Positions 23,864-32,018 of a DNA stretch of 33,858 nt are shown in pieces. A model generated the notes under the pieces. That model ran no database searches. It was not told where the DNA came from and saw only the letters and a list, made by a program, of their open reading frames with translations. How positions within the stretch are numbered: position 1 is the first letter of the stretch; each line of letters begins with the position of its first letter. Source of the stretch: Alphaproteobacteria bacterium (GTDB lineage Bacteria; Pseudomonadota; Alphaproteobacteria; TMED109). Made by a program: the position numbers and the translations under genes. The stretch covers positions 1 through 33,858 of the forward strand of contig JAJDZX010000077.1 of NCBI GenBank assembly GCA_022824395.1, given 5' to 3'.

Positions 23864-25120
23864 GTGTTCGAAGAACTGTTCAAAAAGCCGTACCACATCG
23901 AGAAGTACCGGGCCGCGCCGCTCGTCGAACCGCGAGAGCGGTACCTTCGGCACCTCGCGGAGTCCGGCGCCGCTCGACTTACGCTCCGGCAGATCGCGCT
24001 CGATCAGGTTCGTCTGCTTCAGCTCCTGCACCTGCGCGAGGGCGAGACGGTCGCCGTTGCCCAGATCGAGGCCTTGGCTCCGGAATGGGATAGCACGCGG
24101 CATCACAAGCTCGGCCACAGGCCACGGACTTCACGGAAGTCAGTGCAGCTCGCGTTGAGCAGGGTCACTCGGTGGCTGCGCTTTCTGGGTTGGCTTGATG
24201 AGCCTGAGGAGGACCGCCACCCCTACAGCGTCGAGCTCGGCGCCTTCGAGGAATGGATGCGCGCCGAGCGCGGTCATGCCGAAGGAACGATCGGCAACAA
24301 CCTTCGCAGCACCAGGGAGTTCCTCGACTGGCTCATCACGGGTGGCAAGCGGCTCCAGTCGGCGCGGATCACCGATATCGACGCCGCCATCGAAGCGAAG
24401 ACGGCCCGAGATCACTTCAGCCGCGGAACGATCAGGGGCTACGCCGAGCGTCTTCGGGCGTTCTTCCGCTTCGCCGAGGATCGCGGCTGGTGCACACCTG
24501 GCATGGCCGAGGGGATCGTGCCCGGACGGTTCTATCCCGACCAAAAGGTGCGTAGCACGCTGAGCCGGGCCGACATCCAGCGCCTTCTCGCCACCACCGA
24601 CGGCGACCGGCCGGCGGACATACGGGACCGGGCCATCCTGATGCTCCTGATCGTCTACGGCCTGCGCGCCGGGGAGGTTCGCGCCCTGCGGCTCGATGAT
24701 CTTGACTGGGAAAGCGAAACCCTGCGCGTGCACCGGCCCAAGACCGGGCGGACCGATCTCTTCCCGCTCTCCCGGGCCGTCGGGCAAGCCATCGTTCGGT
24801 ACCTCGTCGACGTCCGCCCCCGGCGTCCTGAACGGGCACTGTTCCTCACGCTCTCGGCGCCGATCCGGCCGCTGGGTCGGACTGCTGCCGGACGCATGAT
24901 CCGACGCCGTATGGACCGAGCGGGCATCGCGGCCGAACGGCGGGGGACACATGCGCTGCGTCACACCGCGGCCCAGCATCTGCTCGACCGGGGCGCGTCG
25001 ATGAAGGTGATCGGGGACTATCTCGGGCACCGCAGCCCGCGCTCCACCAAGACCTACGCCAGGCTCGATCTGAACGCCCTGCGCGAAGTGGCCAACTTCG
25101 ATCTGGAGGGCCTGGCATGA
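23864..25120 (+). CDS. RIT tyrosine recombinase 1
   Basis: Site-specific tyrosine recombinase of 418 residues. The N-terminal SAM-like core-binding region includes WMRAERGHAEGTIGNNLRST. The catalytic domain has GLRAGEVRALRLDDL (Arg I), HALRHTAAQHLL (HxxR), YLGHRSPRSTKTYARL (His and nucleophile Tyr). The start is GTG 23864, because GAGGAG lies 7 nt upstream (23851-23856); an ATG at 23834 in the same frame has no such site. The next gene overlaps by ATGA. It should act with the two downstream recombinases in moving the element. Confidence 0.9.
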   Translation: MFEELFKKPYHIEKYRAAPLVEPRERYLRHLAESGAARLTLRQIALDQVRLLQLLHLREGETVAVAQIEALAPEWDSTRHHKLGHRPRTSRKSVQLALSRVTRWLRFLGWLDEPEEDRHPYSVELGAFEEWMRAERGHAEGTIGNNLRSTREFLDWLITGGKRLQSARITDIDAAIEAKTARDHFSRGTIRGYAERLRAFFRFAEDRGWCTPGMAEGIVPGRFYPDQKVRSTLSRADIQRLLATTDGDRPADIRDRAILMLLIVYGLRAGEVRALRLDDLDWESETLRVHRPKTGRTDLFPLSRAVGQAIVRYLVDVRPRRPERALFLTLSAPIRPLGRTAAGRMIRRRMDRAGIAAERRGTHALRHTAAQHLLDRGASMKVIGDYLGHRSPRSTKTYARLDLNALREVANFDLEGLA

Positions 25121-26061
25121 ACCTGCAAGGAGCCATGGCCAAATACATTGAGTGGCAGCGGTCCCACGGCGCGAAGTTCGAGACCAGCGCGGACACGCTG
25201 CTGCGCTTCGCAAAGGGGATCGACGGCGAAGTCGACTGCGACGCGGTCACCCGAACGCAGGTCCTCGACTACCTCGCCGGCAACGGCCCGATGACCCGGT
25301 ACCGGGAGAACAAGTACTGCGCGCTGGCCGGGTTCTACCGCTATGCGATCAGCCGGGGCTACGCCAGTTCCTCGCCGCTGCCCGACAATGAGCCGAAGCC
25401 ACCCAAATCACGGCCACCCTACATCTACTCACGCGACGAGCTGCGGCGCCTGTTCGACGCCATCGAGAGATGTCAGCCCTACGCCGTGCAGCTGGACAGG
25501 CCGACCTTGCGCACGCTGCTTCTGCTCCTTTACGGAGCGGCCTTGCGGGGCGGCGAGGCCAGATCGCTCATGGTTGACGACGTCGATCTGTCGGCGGCGG
25601 TGCTGACCGTGCGCAATGCGAAGTTCTACAAGAGCCGCCTCGTTCCCGTCGGCCCCCAACTGGCCGATCGGCTGAGAAGCTACGCGGAGATCCGGACAGA
25701 TCGGCCCTTCCCGAGGGGGCGGGAGTCCACGATCCTGGCGAACATGGACGGAACGCCATTGCACAAGGATACGACCTACAACGCCTTCGTGAGGCTGCTC
25801 CGTCTCGCCGGAATCGAGTCGACGGACGACTCGCGGCAGGCGCCGCGACTGCACTCGCTCCGGCACAGCTTTGCGGTCCATCGACTGACCGACTGGTATC
25901 GCCAGGGCGTCGATGTGCAACGGCTGTTGCCGGTGCTCTCGACCTATCTCGGCCACGCCAGGCTGCGCCACACCCAGGTCTACCTGTCCATGACGCCGGA
26001 GCTGCTGCACCAGGCGGCGCTGCGGTTCGAGCGCTACGCGGGAGGAGACAACGATGAATGA
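25117..26061 (+). CDS. RIT tyrosine recombinase 2
   Basis: Tyrosine recombinase of 314 residues. Catalytic signatures are YGAALRGGEARSLMVDDVD (Arg box), LHSLRHSFAVH (HxxR) and YLGHARLRHTQVYLSM (His and Tyr). The N-terminal half carries a core-binding domain (YRENKYCALAGFYRYAISRG). In RIT trios the middle protein is distinct from the other two, as here. ATG 25117 overlaps the stop of recombinase 1, and the 3' end overlaps recombinase 3 by 8 nt, so all three are made from one coupled message. Confidence 0.92.
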   Translation: MNLQGAMAKYIEWQRSHGAKFETSADTLLRFAKGIDGEVDCDAVTRTQVLDYLAGNGPMTRYRENKYCALAGFYRYAISRGYASSSPLPDNEPKPPKSRPPYIYSRDELRRLFDAIERCQPYAVQLDRPTLRTLLLLLYGAALRGGEARSLMVDDVDLSAAVLTVRNAKFYKSRLVPVGPQLADRLRSYAEIRTDRPFPRGRESTILANMDGTPLHKDTTYNAFVRLLRLAGIESTDDSRQAPRLHSLRHSFAVHRLTDWYRQGVDVQRLLPVLSTYLGHARLRHTQVYLSMTPELLHQAALRFERYAGGDNDE

Positions 26062-27052
26062 CACCGATGCCTTGCTGGGTCCCTGGCTCCAGCGCTTCCT
26101 CACGCACCACCTCGTGATCGAGCGGAATCTGTCGCGCAACACCTGCAAGGCCTACCGCGACACCTTCAAGCTGCTGCTCCCGTTCGCTTGCGTCCAGCTC
26201 GGCAAACAGGACTATCAGCTGGCCGTCGCCGACCTCTCCGCCGAGCTGGTCCGCCGGTTCCTCGCTCATATCGAGGATGAGCGAGGCTGTTGCGCCCACA
26301 CGCGCAATCAGCGCCTGACCACGATCCGGGCGTTCGCGAGCTTCGTGGCGAGCCACGATCCAGGCCATGTCGCGTGGCGCGGCCAGATCAGCGGAATCGC
26401 GTCGAAGAAGACGACGTCAAAACCGGTGCCCTGGCTGACCGTCGACGAAATGGACGCCCTGCTCGACGTGCCCGACCGGACGACACGGCACGGGCGGATC
26501 GAGCACGCGATCCTGCTGTTCCTCTACAAGACCGGAGCGCGCGTGTCGGAAGCCACGCAGCTGCGCGTGGGCGACCTCCAGGTCGGGCGCCGCGATGGCG
26601 GCCACGCGCTCGTCACCCTTCACGGAAAGGGCGGAAAGTTGCGCCAATGCCCCCTTCGGCCGGAGATCGAGCGCGTCCTGATCGAGCTGATCGACGGCCG
26701 TGCCGCGGACGACGCTGTCTTCCTCAACCGGCGCCGGCAGCCGTTCACCCGGTTCGGCGTCTACTGGGTCGTCGAGCGCTGCGCGGCCCAGGTGCCGGCG
26801 CTGGCCGGGAGGAAGATAACGCCGCACGTGCTGAGGCATACGACGGCCTCTCACCTGGTGTTCGCCGGCGTCGACATCAACACCGTCCGCGCCTGGCTCG
26901 GCCACACCTCCATCGATACCACCAACATCTATGCCGAGATCAGCCTCAAGATGAAGGCCGAGGCGATGGCACTGTGCGACGTTCCGGGGCCTGCTCCGGG
27001 CCGCCACTGGAAGGAGGACAGGGACTTGATGGCGTTCCTGAACTCCTATTGA
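26054..27052 (+). CDS. RIT tyrosine recombinase 3
   Basis: Tyrosine recombinase of 332 residues. An N-terminal SAM-like domain (HHLVIERNLSRNTCKAYRDT) is followed by the catalytic domain with KTGARVSEATQLRVGDL (Arg box), HVLRHTTASHLV (HxxR) and WLGHTSIDTTNIYAEI (His and Tyr). It is XerC/D-like in length and motif spacing. The start overlaps recombinase 2 by 8 nt. It ends 83 bp before the right inverted repeat; that gap carries a subterminal direct copy of the left-end sequence. Confidence 0.92.
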   Translation: MNDTDALLGPWLQRFLTHHLVIERNLSRNTCKAYRDTFKLLLPFACVQLGKQDYQLAVADLSAELVRRFLAHIEDERGCCAHTRNQRLTTIRAFASFVASHDPGHVAWRGQISGIASKKTTSKPVPWLTVDEMDALLDVPDRTTRHGRIEHAILLFLYKTGARVSEATQLRVGDLQVGRRDGGHALVTLHGKGGKLRQCPLRPEIERVLIELIDGRAADDAVFLNRRRQPFTRFGVYWVVERCAAQVPALAGRKITPHVLRHTTASHLVFAGVDINTVRAWLGHTSIDTTNIYAEISLKMKAEAMALCDVPGPAPGRHWKEDRDLMAFLNSY

Positions 27053-27062
27053 GCGCCCCCAA

Positions 27063-27079
27063 ATATGTTGTGGCGATCT
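27063..27079 (+). repeat. Subterminal direct repeat of the RIT left end
   Basis: ATATGTTG-T-GGCGATCT repeats ATATGTTG (23742-23749) and GGCGATCT (23754-23761) of the left end in direct orientation, about 57 bp inside the right inverted repeat. It is probably a recombinase-binding site. Confidence 0.6.
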
Positions 27080-27135
27080 GGACTTCGTCCCTGCTGAACC
27101 GAACAACAGACGGCCGCCTAACCAGGCAGTCGGCC

Positions 27136-27166
27136 CCGCCGCAACATATGCCCCCAGACAGCATAA
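27136..27166 (-). repeat. RIT right terminal inverted repeat
   Basis: Perfect 31-bp reverse complement of 23725-23755. It defines the right boundary of the element. Confidence 0.95.
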
Positions 27167-27368
27167 TACGCCCATAACTTTAACCCAAGGGCCCCCGGGG
27201 CATCGGAAGCCGGGCAGGGGATGAAGCGGTCGCGGAACCGGCGCTTCCCCGACCTACGCCGGATCAAGGCGCAATTCACATCGCAGCGCGAGGTGTGAAA
27301 CATGCCATCGACATCGATGATATAGTCGCCAGAATGCAGGAAGCGCTTGATGCCTTGAAGGCTGCGCC

Positions 27369-27605
27369 TTGAGTGCCGCGTTTGACACGCTGGCGGCTGC
27401 CCGCGAGATGGAGAATGCCGGACTGGACCGCCCGGCGGCTGAAGCCGTTGCCGAAGCGATCCGCGCCGGCCAAGGTGAGCTTGCGACCAAGGCTGACCTG
27501 GCGGCGGTGCGCAGCGACATTATCGGGCTGCGATGGGTCGTCGGCATTAACGTCGCCATCAGCTTGGCAACGCTCGCCGCAGTGCTGGCCATGGCATTCC
27601 GGTGA
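27369..27605 (+). CDS. DUF1640/CCDC90-like small coiled-coil membrane protein
   Basis: Seventy-eight residues: an N-terminal FDTLAAAREMENAGLDRPAA segment, a short coiled coil with ELATKADLAAVRSDI, and a C-terminal membrane helix (VVGINVAISLATLAAVLAMAF). This is the layout of DUF1640-type proteins, which occur beside mobile or toxin-antitoxin DNA in many Proteobacteria and whose role is unknown. TTG 27369 overlaps the stop of a short upstream frame (VARMQEALDALKAAP) that could couple its translation. A truncated relative lies on the other side of the RIT element. Confidence 0.65.
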   Translation: MSAAFDTLAAAREMENAGLDRPAAEAVAEAIRAGQGELATKADLAAVRSDIIGLRWVVGINVAISLATLAAVLAMAFR

Positions 27606-27808
27606 ATGGGCCTTGTCGGGTTTCCCGGAAGGTGTTGCCGCAAACCGTGATGGGGTAGCCTAGCCACGGGCGAGCAGGTCTAAGCTTCCATAATCGAACG
27701 AACCCCCGCGTGGGAAGACATGTCGGCCGGCAGGCACGGCGGCGGAGCTGGACTTCTCTCCCTATCCGGTATCCGATCTGCCCAATTTGAGATTGCGGAG
27801 TTTCACTG

Positions 27809-28006
27809 TTGGAGCTTGAGTGGTGGGCTGTATTGGTCCTGACGCCGGCACTGTTGTGGGCGAAGCGACGCCACATCGTTTATGGGGTTGCGTTCGGTCT
27901 CTTGCTGGTTGCTGGTGCACTGTTTGGCGATTGGATGACGACAGCCGGACCCGCCAACGCATTCGCGCAAGTGTTGAGATGGTGGAACAACTTGAGGTGG
28001 GGTTGA
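27809..28006 (+). CDS. Possible small membrane protein
   Basis: Sixty-five residues from TTG 27809 with two hydrophobic stretches (WWAVLVLTPALLWA and YGVAFGLLLVAGALFG) separated by a basic turn, then a Trp-rich end (VLRWWNNLRWG). No family is recognised and no good ribosome binding site is seen. It is reported because the amphipathic pattern is more protein-like than other frames nearby; it could be spurious. Confidence 0.3.
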   Translation: MELEWWAVLVLTPALLWAKRRHIVYGVAFGLLLVAGALFGDWMTTAGPANAFAQVLRWWNNLRWG

Positions 28007-28687
28007 TGCCCCCGCGAGAAAATGCATCGTATGGGGGGCGGCTGAGAGTGCGCACGATAATCGACGGATTCTTGGTCCAATCCGCTCACATTGGCCGATG
28101 TAAGCAGCCTCCCCTCCCCCCGACCATTGTGAGCGTAGGTGGCTCTTCCGAAGCTCCCGGACGGCGACGCCGAAACCCAAATGTGGGCGCTGTCTCTCGC
28201 GGAGAGGGGCATGGCGCTGACGACGTTGGAGGCGTCGCGATACCCCAAGCACTGGATTTGTGTGAGGGAGGCCCAATTCCAGGGAGCGGTCCCTCACGTA
28301 TTGTGACGCTCATATGAGCCAATGTCCTCCATAACGCATTGATGCAGAACGATGATGCTTCTTGTTCCCGGTTCTTTCCGGCCTGAATCTCACCAATTAC
28401 CACGAGCGACTCCCGCTCGGAGATTGAAAATTCGCTCTTTCAACGGCAAGTCAGCGAGCGCAGTCGTCACCGGCATTCGCCAGTGATCAGTCCCGCGCAG
28501 GAACCTATCAAGCTACCAAGAGACCTTCACCGATGATCGTTACCGCCCCTAAGCGGGCATAGAGCGCACAGCGAAGGGTCCTGGTCCCGGGTCTCCTGTC
28601 TCTCGTCGGCGTCGTCGGCCGACACGGTTGCCATGTACGCCAATCTGGTGCATTTGTCTATCGTCAACTCACGCGGGAGACATCGTA
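28007..28687. other. Gene-poor stretch upstream of tacA
   Basis: No supported gene in about 680 bp. It holds small hairpins (for example GAGCG-ACTCC-CGCTC near 28404) and GGGAGA before tacA. Composition is less GC-rich than the core genes, suggesting old accessory DNA. Confidence 0.45.
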
Positions 28688-28972
28688 ATGGCCGAAACAG
28701 CCGGGACGAAGCACGAGCGGGTCCACCTGCGCCTCGACGCCAGGAGCAAGCGCAAGCTCGAACGCGCGGCGGCCTACGAGGAAACCACGGTCAGCCGTTT
28801 CGTGCTGCACAGCGCCGTGGCCGAGGCCGAGCGGGTGATCGAGGCGCGCGAGCGGATCGTTCTCCCGGCGACGGACTGGGACGCCTTCCACGACGCGCTG
28901 CTCAACCCGCCCGCGCCGAACGCGGCGTTGCGCCGCGCCGCGCGCCGTTACCGCGAGCGCATCTGTGGATGA
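28688..28972 (+). CDS. tacA: DUF1778 (TacA-type) antitoxin
   Basis: Antitoxin of 94 residues with an N-terminal ribbon-helix-helix (ERVHLRLDARSKRKLERAAA, then EETTVSRFVLHSAVAEAERV) and a C-terminal toxin-binding tail (PATDWDAFHDALLNPPAPNA). This matches TacA/DUF1778 proteins, which repress their own operon and neutralise a GNAT toxin. ATG 28688 has GGGAGA upstream. The gene overlaps the toxin start by 8 nt, the normal arrangement. It looks intact although its toxin is broken, so it may now be an orphan antitoxin. Confidence 0.9.
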   Translation: MAETAGTKHERVHLRLDARSKRKLERAAAYEETTVSRFVLHSAVAEAERVIEARERIVLPATDWDAFHDALLNPPAPNAALRRAARRYRERICG

Positions 28973-29475
28973 ACCGCTGCTGACGGTCGAGCCGCTCGGC
29001 CCGCATCACGACCGCGCGTCCTTCTCCTGCGGGGGGAGCCGTCGCTCGACCGATACATCCGCCAGCAGGCTTCCCAGGACGCCCAGCGGCGCGTCGCGCG
29101 GGTTTTCGTCGCGTCGGGCGCCCGCCCGAACGGATCGCCGGCTACTACACGCTGAGCGCGGCGAGCTTCGAGAAGGACAACCTGCCGGCGGAACTCGCCA
29201 GGCGCCTGCCGCATTATCCGGTGCCGGCTGCCGTCATCGGGCGGCTGGCCGTCGATGTTCGCAGTCAGGGGAGCGGTCTCGGCGAGGTCCTGCTGCTCGA
29301 TGCGATCCATCGGGTCGTCCGCGCGGGCGACACCATCGGCGTCTATGCCGTCGTGGTCGATGCGCTGCACGACCGCGCCAGCGCCTTCTACGAGCGGTAC
29401 GGCTTCGTGCCGTTCCCGTCGCAGCCAATGCGCCTGTATCTGCCGCTTCGGACGTTCGAACAACTCGAGCTGTAG
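28965..29475 (+). pseudogene. tacT: GNAT toxin (TacT-type) with two frameshifts
   Basis: Reading through two one-base losses gives a full TacT-like GNAT acetyltransferase. The first frame (GTG 28965) covers EPLLTVEPLGPHHDRASFSC. The second, after a six-G run at 29031-29036, covers EPSLDRYIRQQASQDAQRRV. The third, after about 29127, covers GYYTLSAASF, VIGRLAVDVRSQGSGLGEVL and FYERYGFVPF to the stop at 29475. TacT toxins acetylate aminoacyl-tRNA. As read, no active protein is made. The first shift at a homopolymer could be a sequencing error, but a second makes true decay likely. Confidence 0.82.
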
Positions 29476-29517
29476 CGGGCAGGGAGCGCGGCGCGCAGGG
29501 TCACGGTCCGGGGCCAC

Positions 29518-29622
29518 CTATCCGTCGCCGGCCTCGTCCGCCGGCGCGTTGTCGTTGGCGGCTTCCTGCTGCCGGAACTGCTCGCGCGCAATCTGCCGTC
29601 CAAGCAGCCGGGCAAGACGCAT
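29518..29622 (-). CDS. Possible short ANDN-motif peptide
   Basis: Thirty-four residues: MRLARLLGRQIAREQFRQQE followed by AANDNAPADEAGDG. Short ORFs of this form, with a basic helix and ANDN tail, are common in alphaproteobacterial accessory DNA and often sit beside recombinase genes. None is adjacent here, so it may be a leftover of a lost element. Function is unknown. The rest of 29476-29902 holds a hairpin (ATGATCG/CGATCAT at 29882-29906) and no other gene. Confidence 0.35.
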   Translation of the reverse strand: MRLARLLGRQIAREQFRQQEAANDNAPADEAGDG

Positions 29623-29902
29623 CACGGGCGGTGTCGATCCGGGCTTCCGACCCGCCGTTGTCGTTCGCGCCAATGCGGGGAATCGGCCCCCGCTCGCTTC
29701 CCTGCCCATCTCGCTGCATCGCTCCCGCCTTCCCGGATTCGGTGACCCTAGAAGGGAGATTTGAACCTGCGGGCAAGCCTTGTCAAGCGCTTCTCAAAGC
29801 ATATGTCCTTCTTGAAATCAATGGCTTGTCCAGTCATGACCAATCCTGTCACCAACTGGCTGGGCATGCGTCGGCAGGACCATGATCGAAAAAATTTCGC
29901 GA

Positions 29903-30222
29903 TCATCGCGTTTCCGCGTAATCGGCCAGCGTCATCACGGACTCGCCATGCTCGGTCGGCGCAACGGCCGTCACGAATCGACGGTCTCGTCGTCATGCCA
30001 GCGCAGCGGCATTTCGGCCATCCAGGCAAGGGCGGCGCCTGCGTCGGCGCGCTCCATCTGACCCGTCCGCGCCTTGCGCCACAGCGCATTGGCGACCTCG
30101 GACGCCATCAGGCGCGGCGCGTGCAACTCCTCGCCGCTCGCCGTCAGTCCCCGCGCGGCATCCGAATCGGGCTCGTCGACCAGCAACTTGACCGCCACGC
30201 TCGCATCGACCACGAAGCGCAT
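29903..30222 (-). pseudogene. vapC: VapC PIN-domain toxin with internal deletion
   Basis: The first 83 codons from ATG 30222 encode a PIN domain start (MRFVVDASVAVKLLVDEPDS, then MASEVANALWRKA) with the first two acidic positions. The frame ends at DDETVDS. In another frame FVTAVAPTEHGESVMTLADY follows at once, matching the normal VapC C-terminus. About 35 residues with the third acidic site (usually within HPVYDCLYLALA) are missing, so this is a deletion plus frameshift, not just a sequencing slip. Intact VapC is an Mg-dependent RNase; this copy should be inactive. Its ATG overlaps the vapB stop (TGATG). Confidence 0.8.
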
Positions 30223-30482
30223 CAGAAGTCGTCGCGGTGGCCGCGGTCGCGGTCCTCGCGGATCAGCACTTCCGCCGGGGTCTGCTTGCGGCCCCTGGTC
30301 TTCTCCCGCAACCGGTCCGACGCCTCGAGGAACGCGGCGCGCTTCGCCGCCATGCCGTCGTCGGCGGCGCATTCCAGGATGTGGCGCACTTCGCCCTCCA
30401 GGGAGCGGTTGTTCGACGCGGCGCGCCGCTTGAGGCGGTCCACCACGTCGTCATCGAGTTGCCGCACATTGATCGTCGCCAT
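30222..30482 (-). CDS. vapB: VapB/FitA-type antitoxin
   Basis: Antitoxin of 86 residues. The N-terminal ribbon-helix-helix (MATINVRQLDDDVVDRLKRR, then SLEGEVRHIL) is that of FitA/VapB proteins, which bind operator DNA as dimers. The C-terminal basic tail (REKTRGRKQTPAEVLIREDR) would wrap the toxin. ATG 30482 is preceded by GAGGGC and by a promoter with an operator palindrome. The stop overlaps the vapC start (TGATG). It looks intact, while the toxin is not. Confidence 0.9.
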   Translation of the reverse strand: MATINVRQLDDDVVDRLKRRAASNNRSLEGEVRHILECAADDGMAAKRAAFLEASDRLREKTRGRKQTPAEVLIREDRDRGHRDDF

Positions 30483-30500
30483 CGGCTTGCCCTCAATATT

Positions 30501-30538
30501 GCTATCAAATTGATAGCGTATCGCCGCGGCGCATGCAA
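30501..30538 (-). promoter_or_regulatory. vapBC promoter with operator palindrome
   Basis: Palindrome GCTATCAA-A-TTGATAGC (30501-30517) overlaps a -10 like TATCAA (30510-30515). A -35 like TTGCAT (30533-30538) lies 17 bp further upstream on the minus strand. The start would be about 20 nt before the vapB ATG. An operator covering the -10 fits VapB autorepression. Confidence 0.75.
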
Positions 30539-30574
30539 ATCGGCGGCTGGTGCGGCGGGTTCCGCATCGGGCCG

Positions 30575-30705
30575 GCGCGCCCTCGTGCATTGATCCGTTA
30601 TTTCCCGCTTCCTACACTGCCGCGCGACACCCACCTGGACCGGATTTCATCCATGCACGGACTTATTCTCCCCTTTGAAGGCGCCATGCCGGCCATTGCC
30701 GGCGA
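30575..30705 (+). repeat. 131-bp direct repeat, left copy
   Basis: Matches 32669-32799 at 129 of 131 positions; the two differences lie near 30627-30629. It contains the carbonic anhydrase promoter (TTGATC-N17-TACACT), leader and first 17 codons. It ends exactly where the two downstream sequences diverge, so it marks the left edge of an inserted or duplicated segment. Confidence 0.95.
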
Positions 30706-30793
30706 ACATCTGTTCGAGGCGGAGGAAAAAGCGGGAAACCTGATTATTGCGGCAATGAAAGAGCGCCGCTCGGAGGAGACTTGGCTAACGTGA
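30653..30793 (+). pseudogene. Chimeric 5' fragment of the carbonic anhydrase gene
   Basis: The duplicated promoter and first 17 codons (MHGLILPFEGAMPAIAG) are fused to an unrelated in-frame tail (EHLFEAEEKAGNLIIAAMKE, then RRSEETWLT), giving 46 residues. It has a complete promoter copy, so it may be transcribed, but it lacks the beta-helix and cannot be an enzyme. Its last 9 nt overlap the convergent NERD gene. Confidence 0.6.
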
Positions 30794-31888
30794 ATTCAGT
30801 TCCTTCACCGACTGAACGAAGTTGACATGTTTCGCGTGAGATTCGGCGGTCATGGGAATTTCTTTTGCCCTGACCTTGTCGCGGATCGCCTCCATTTGCT
30901 GACGCGTCAAATCAGAGCTTGCGGACTCATTGATCGAGAATTCGATGTACTCATGTAGTTCTGCCAAGCTCATGCAGACCACCCCCCTCATCCGCCAGGT
31001 TTTCTTCTGCCTTGCAATCTCCTCGTGTTCGTCAAACGGCAGGTATTTTTCCGCCGTTTTCATCTCCGAATCTCCGACGAATACAACGATTGGGCGAAGC
31101 CGCCAACGGTTAACTATGCGGAGTCTGACAAGGGATTTTGCATGGCCTTCGTTTTGCCATAACGGGTTGTAAAACTTGTATTGCTTGGACTTGCGACCCG
31201 CCTTGCGAGACCAGTGACCCGCTGCATACGATTGTGTCCACTGCTTGTCTCCGGGCCCACCAAATACCCATCCATTCATGTCTTTGGTCTCTATCAGAAA
31301 CACAGCATTTGGAGACACCAAAATATGGTCGATCTGGGTGGTTCCTCGACCGGACGGAAGCATCACGTTGTCGATCAATATCCAATCTCGGTAACGCTGC
31401 CTCAACTCGGAACTGACCAAGCGTTCGCCACCGTTGACCTGCGGCTTCGGCAGCGGATCGGAGACAGATGAGGGCCAGCAAGACGTACCGTCCTGTCTCT
31501 TGGCGGCAGGTGTTCTCCGCCGCGACACGGGCTTTTTCGGCCGGCGAATAGATGGAGCACGAGGAATCGGGGTTGCGCTGCGGCGTTTTCGGCGAAGTAG
31601 AAGCAGCAGTAGCAAGAGACCTAAAGCGATAGTGCCGCCGACTGCTAAATCTTGAGAATCATTCGCTATTGGAGAATCGGAAGTTGTCCGCGATTCAGTA
31701 CTCCAAGGCACGGAGATTCCCACTGCATCAGGCGTGTTGTGGACAACAATCTTTTGACCGACCAGCACCAAGTCTGGATTTTCGATACGGTTCCATTTCT
31801 GTAAGTCCTCCACACTGACGCCATACCGAGCGGCTATCCCGGAAAGCGTTTCTCCCGGTTTGACATGCGTTACGATAAATTCACTCAT
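30785..31888 (-). CDS. LysM-TM-NERD domain protein
   Basis: Protein of 367 residues. An N-terminal LysM domain (THVKPGETLSGIAARYGVSV to VGQKIVV, about 7-49) would bind glycans. A Leu-rich membrane helix (about 82-98) and a basic Pro/Arg stretch follow, then a NERD nuclease-related domain (about 155-270) with Glu155, QIDHILVSP (Asp187), FLIETKD (Glu200, Lys202) and GWVFGG. These are the PD-(D/E)xK-like residues of NERD proteins. The C-terminus is charged and helical. LysM joined to NERD is an unusual pairing: with the helix between them the domains should lie on opposite sides of a membrane. ATG 31888 is preceded by AAGGG. Function is unknown; envelope-linked nucleic acid processing is possible. 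Confidence 0.8.
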   Translation of the reverse strand: MSEFIVTHVKPGETLSGIAARYGVSVEDLQKWNRIENPDLVLVGQKIVVHNTPDAVGISVPWSTESRTTSDSPIANDSQDLAVGGTIALGLLLLLLLLRRKRRSATPIPRAPSIRRPKKPVSRRRTPAAKRQDGTSCWPSSVSDPLPKPQVNGGERLVSSELRQRYRDWILIDNVMLPSGRGTTQIDHILVSPNAVFLIETKDMNGWVFGGPGDKQWTQSYAAGHWSRKAGRKSKQYKFYNPLWQNEGHAKSLVRLRIVNRWRLRPIVVFVGDSEMKTAEKYLPFDEHEEIARQKKTWRMRGVVCMSLAELHEYIEFSINESASSDLTRQQMEAIRDKVRAKEIPMTAESHAKHVNFVQSVKELNSR

Positions 31889-32018
31889 GTCGGCCCTTGC
31901 CCTAAAGTCTATCTACGGGGATTGTCGGCGACTGCGGAGCGTTACGTCCACCTTGCAGACGGCCATTTGGTCGAAGCGGTGGCAATGGCCGGCACTCCGG
32001 TCGGCCGACGATAGCCGA

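Larger units (their letters stand above)
23725..27166 (+). mobile_element. RIT element (recombinase in trio)
   Basis: A 3.4-kb unit bounded by perfect 31-bp inverted repeats and holding three consecutive, overlapping tyrosine recombinase genes and nothing else. This is the architecture of RIT elements. All three proteins keep the catalytic R...HxxR...H...Y pattern, so the element may still be active. Flanking sequences differ and no obvious target duplication was found. Subterminal copies of ATATGTTG and GGCGATCT occur at both ends. Confidence 0.92.

Noticed and set aside
27118..27303. Minus-strand MFHT frame as a partner of the MFHE frame left of the RIT element
   Set aside because: Only the first few residues agree, driven by the shared ATGTTTCA sequence; the remainder is unrelated.
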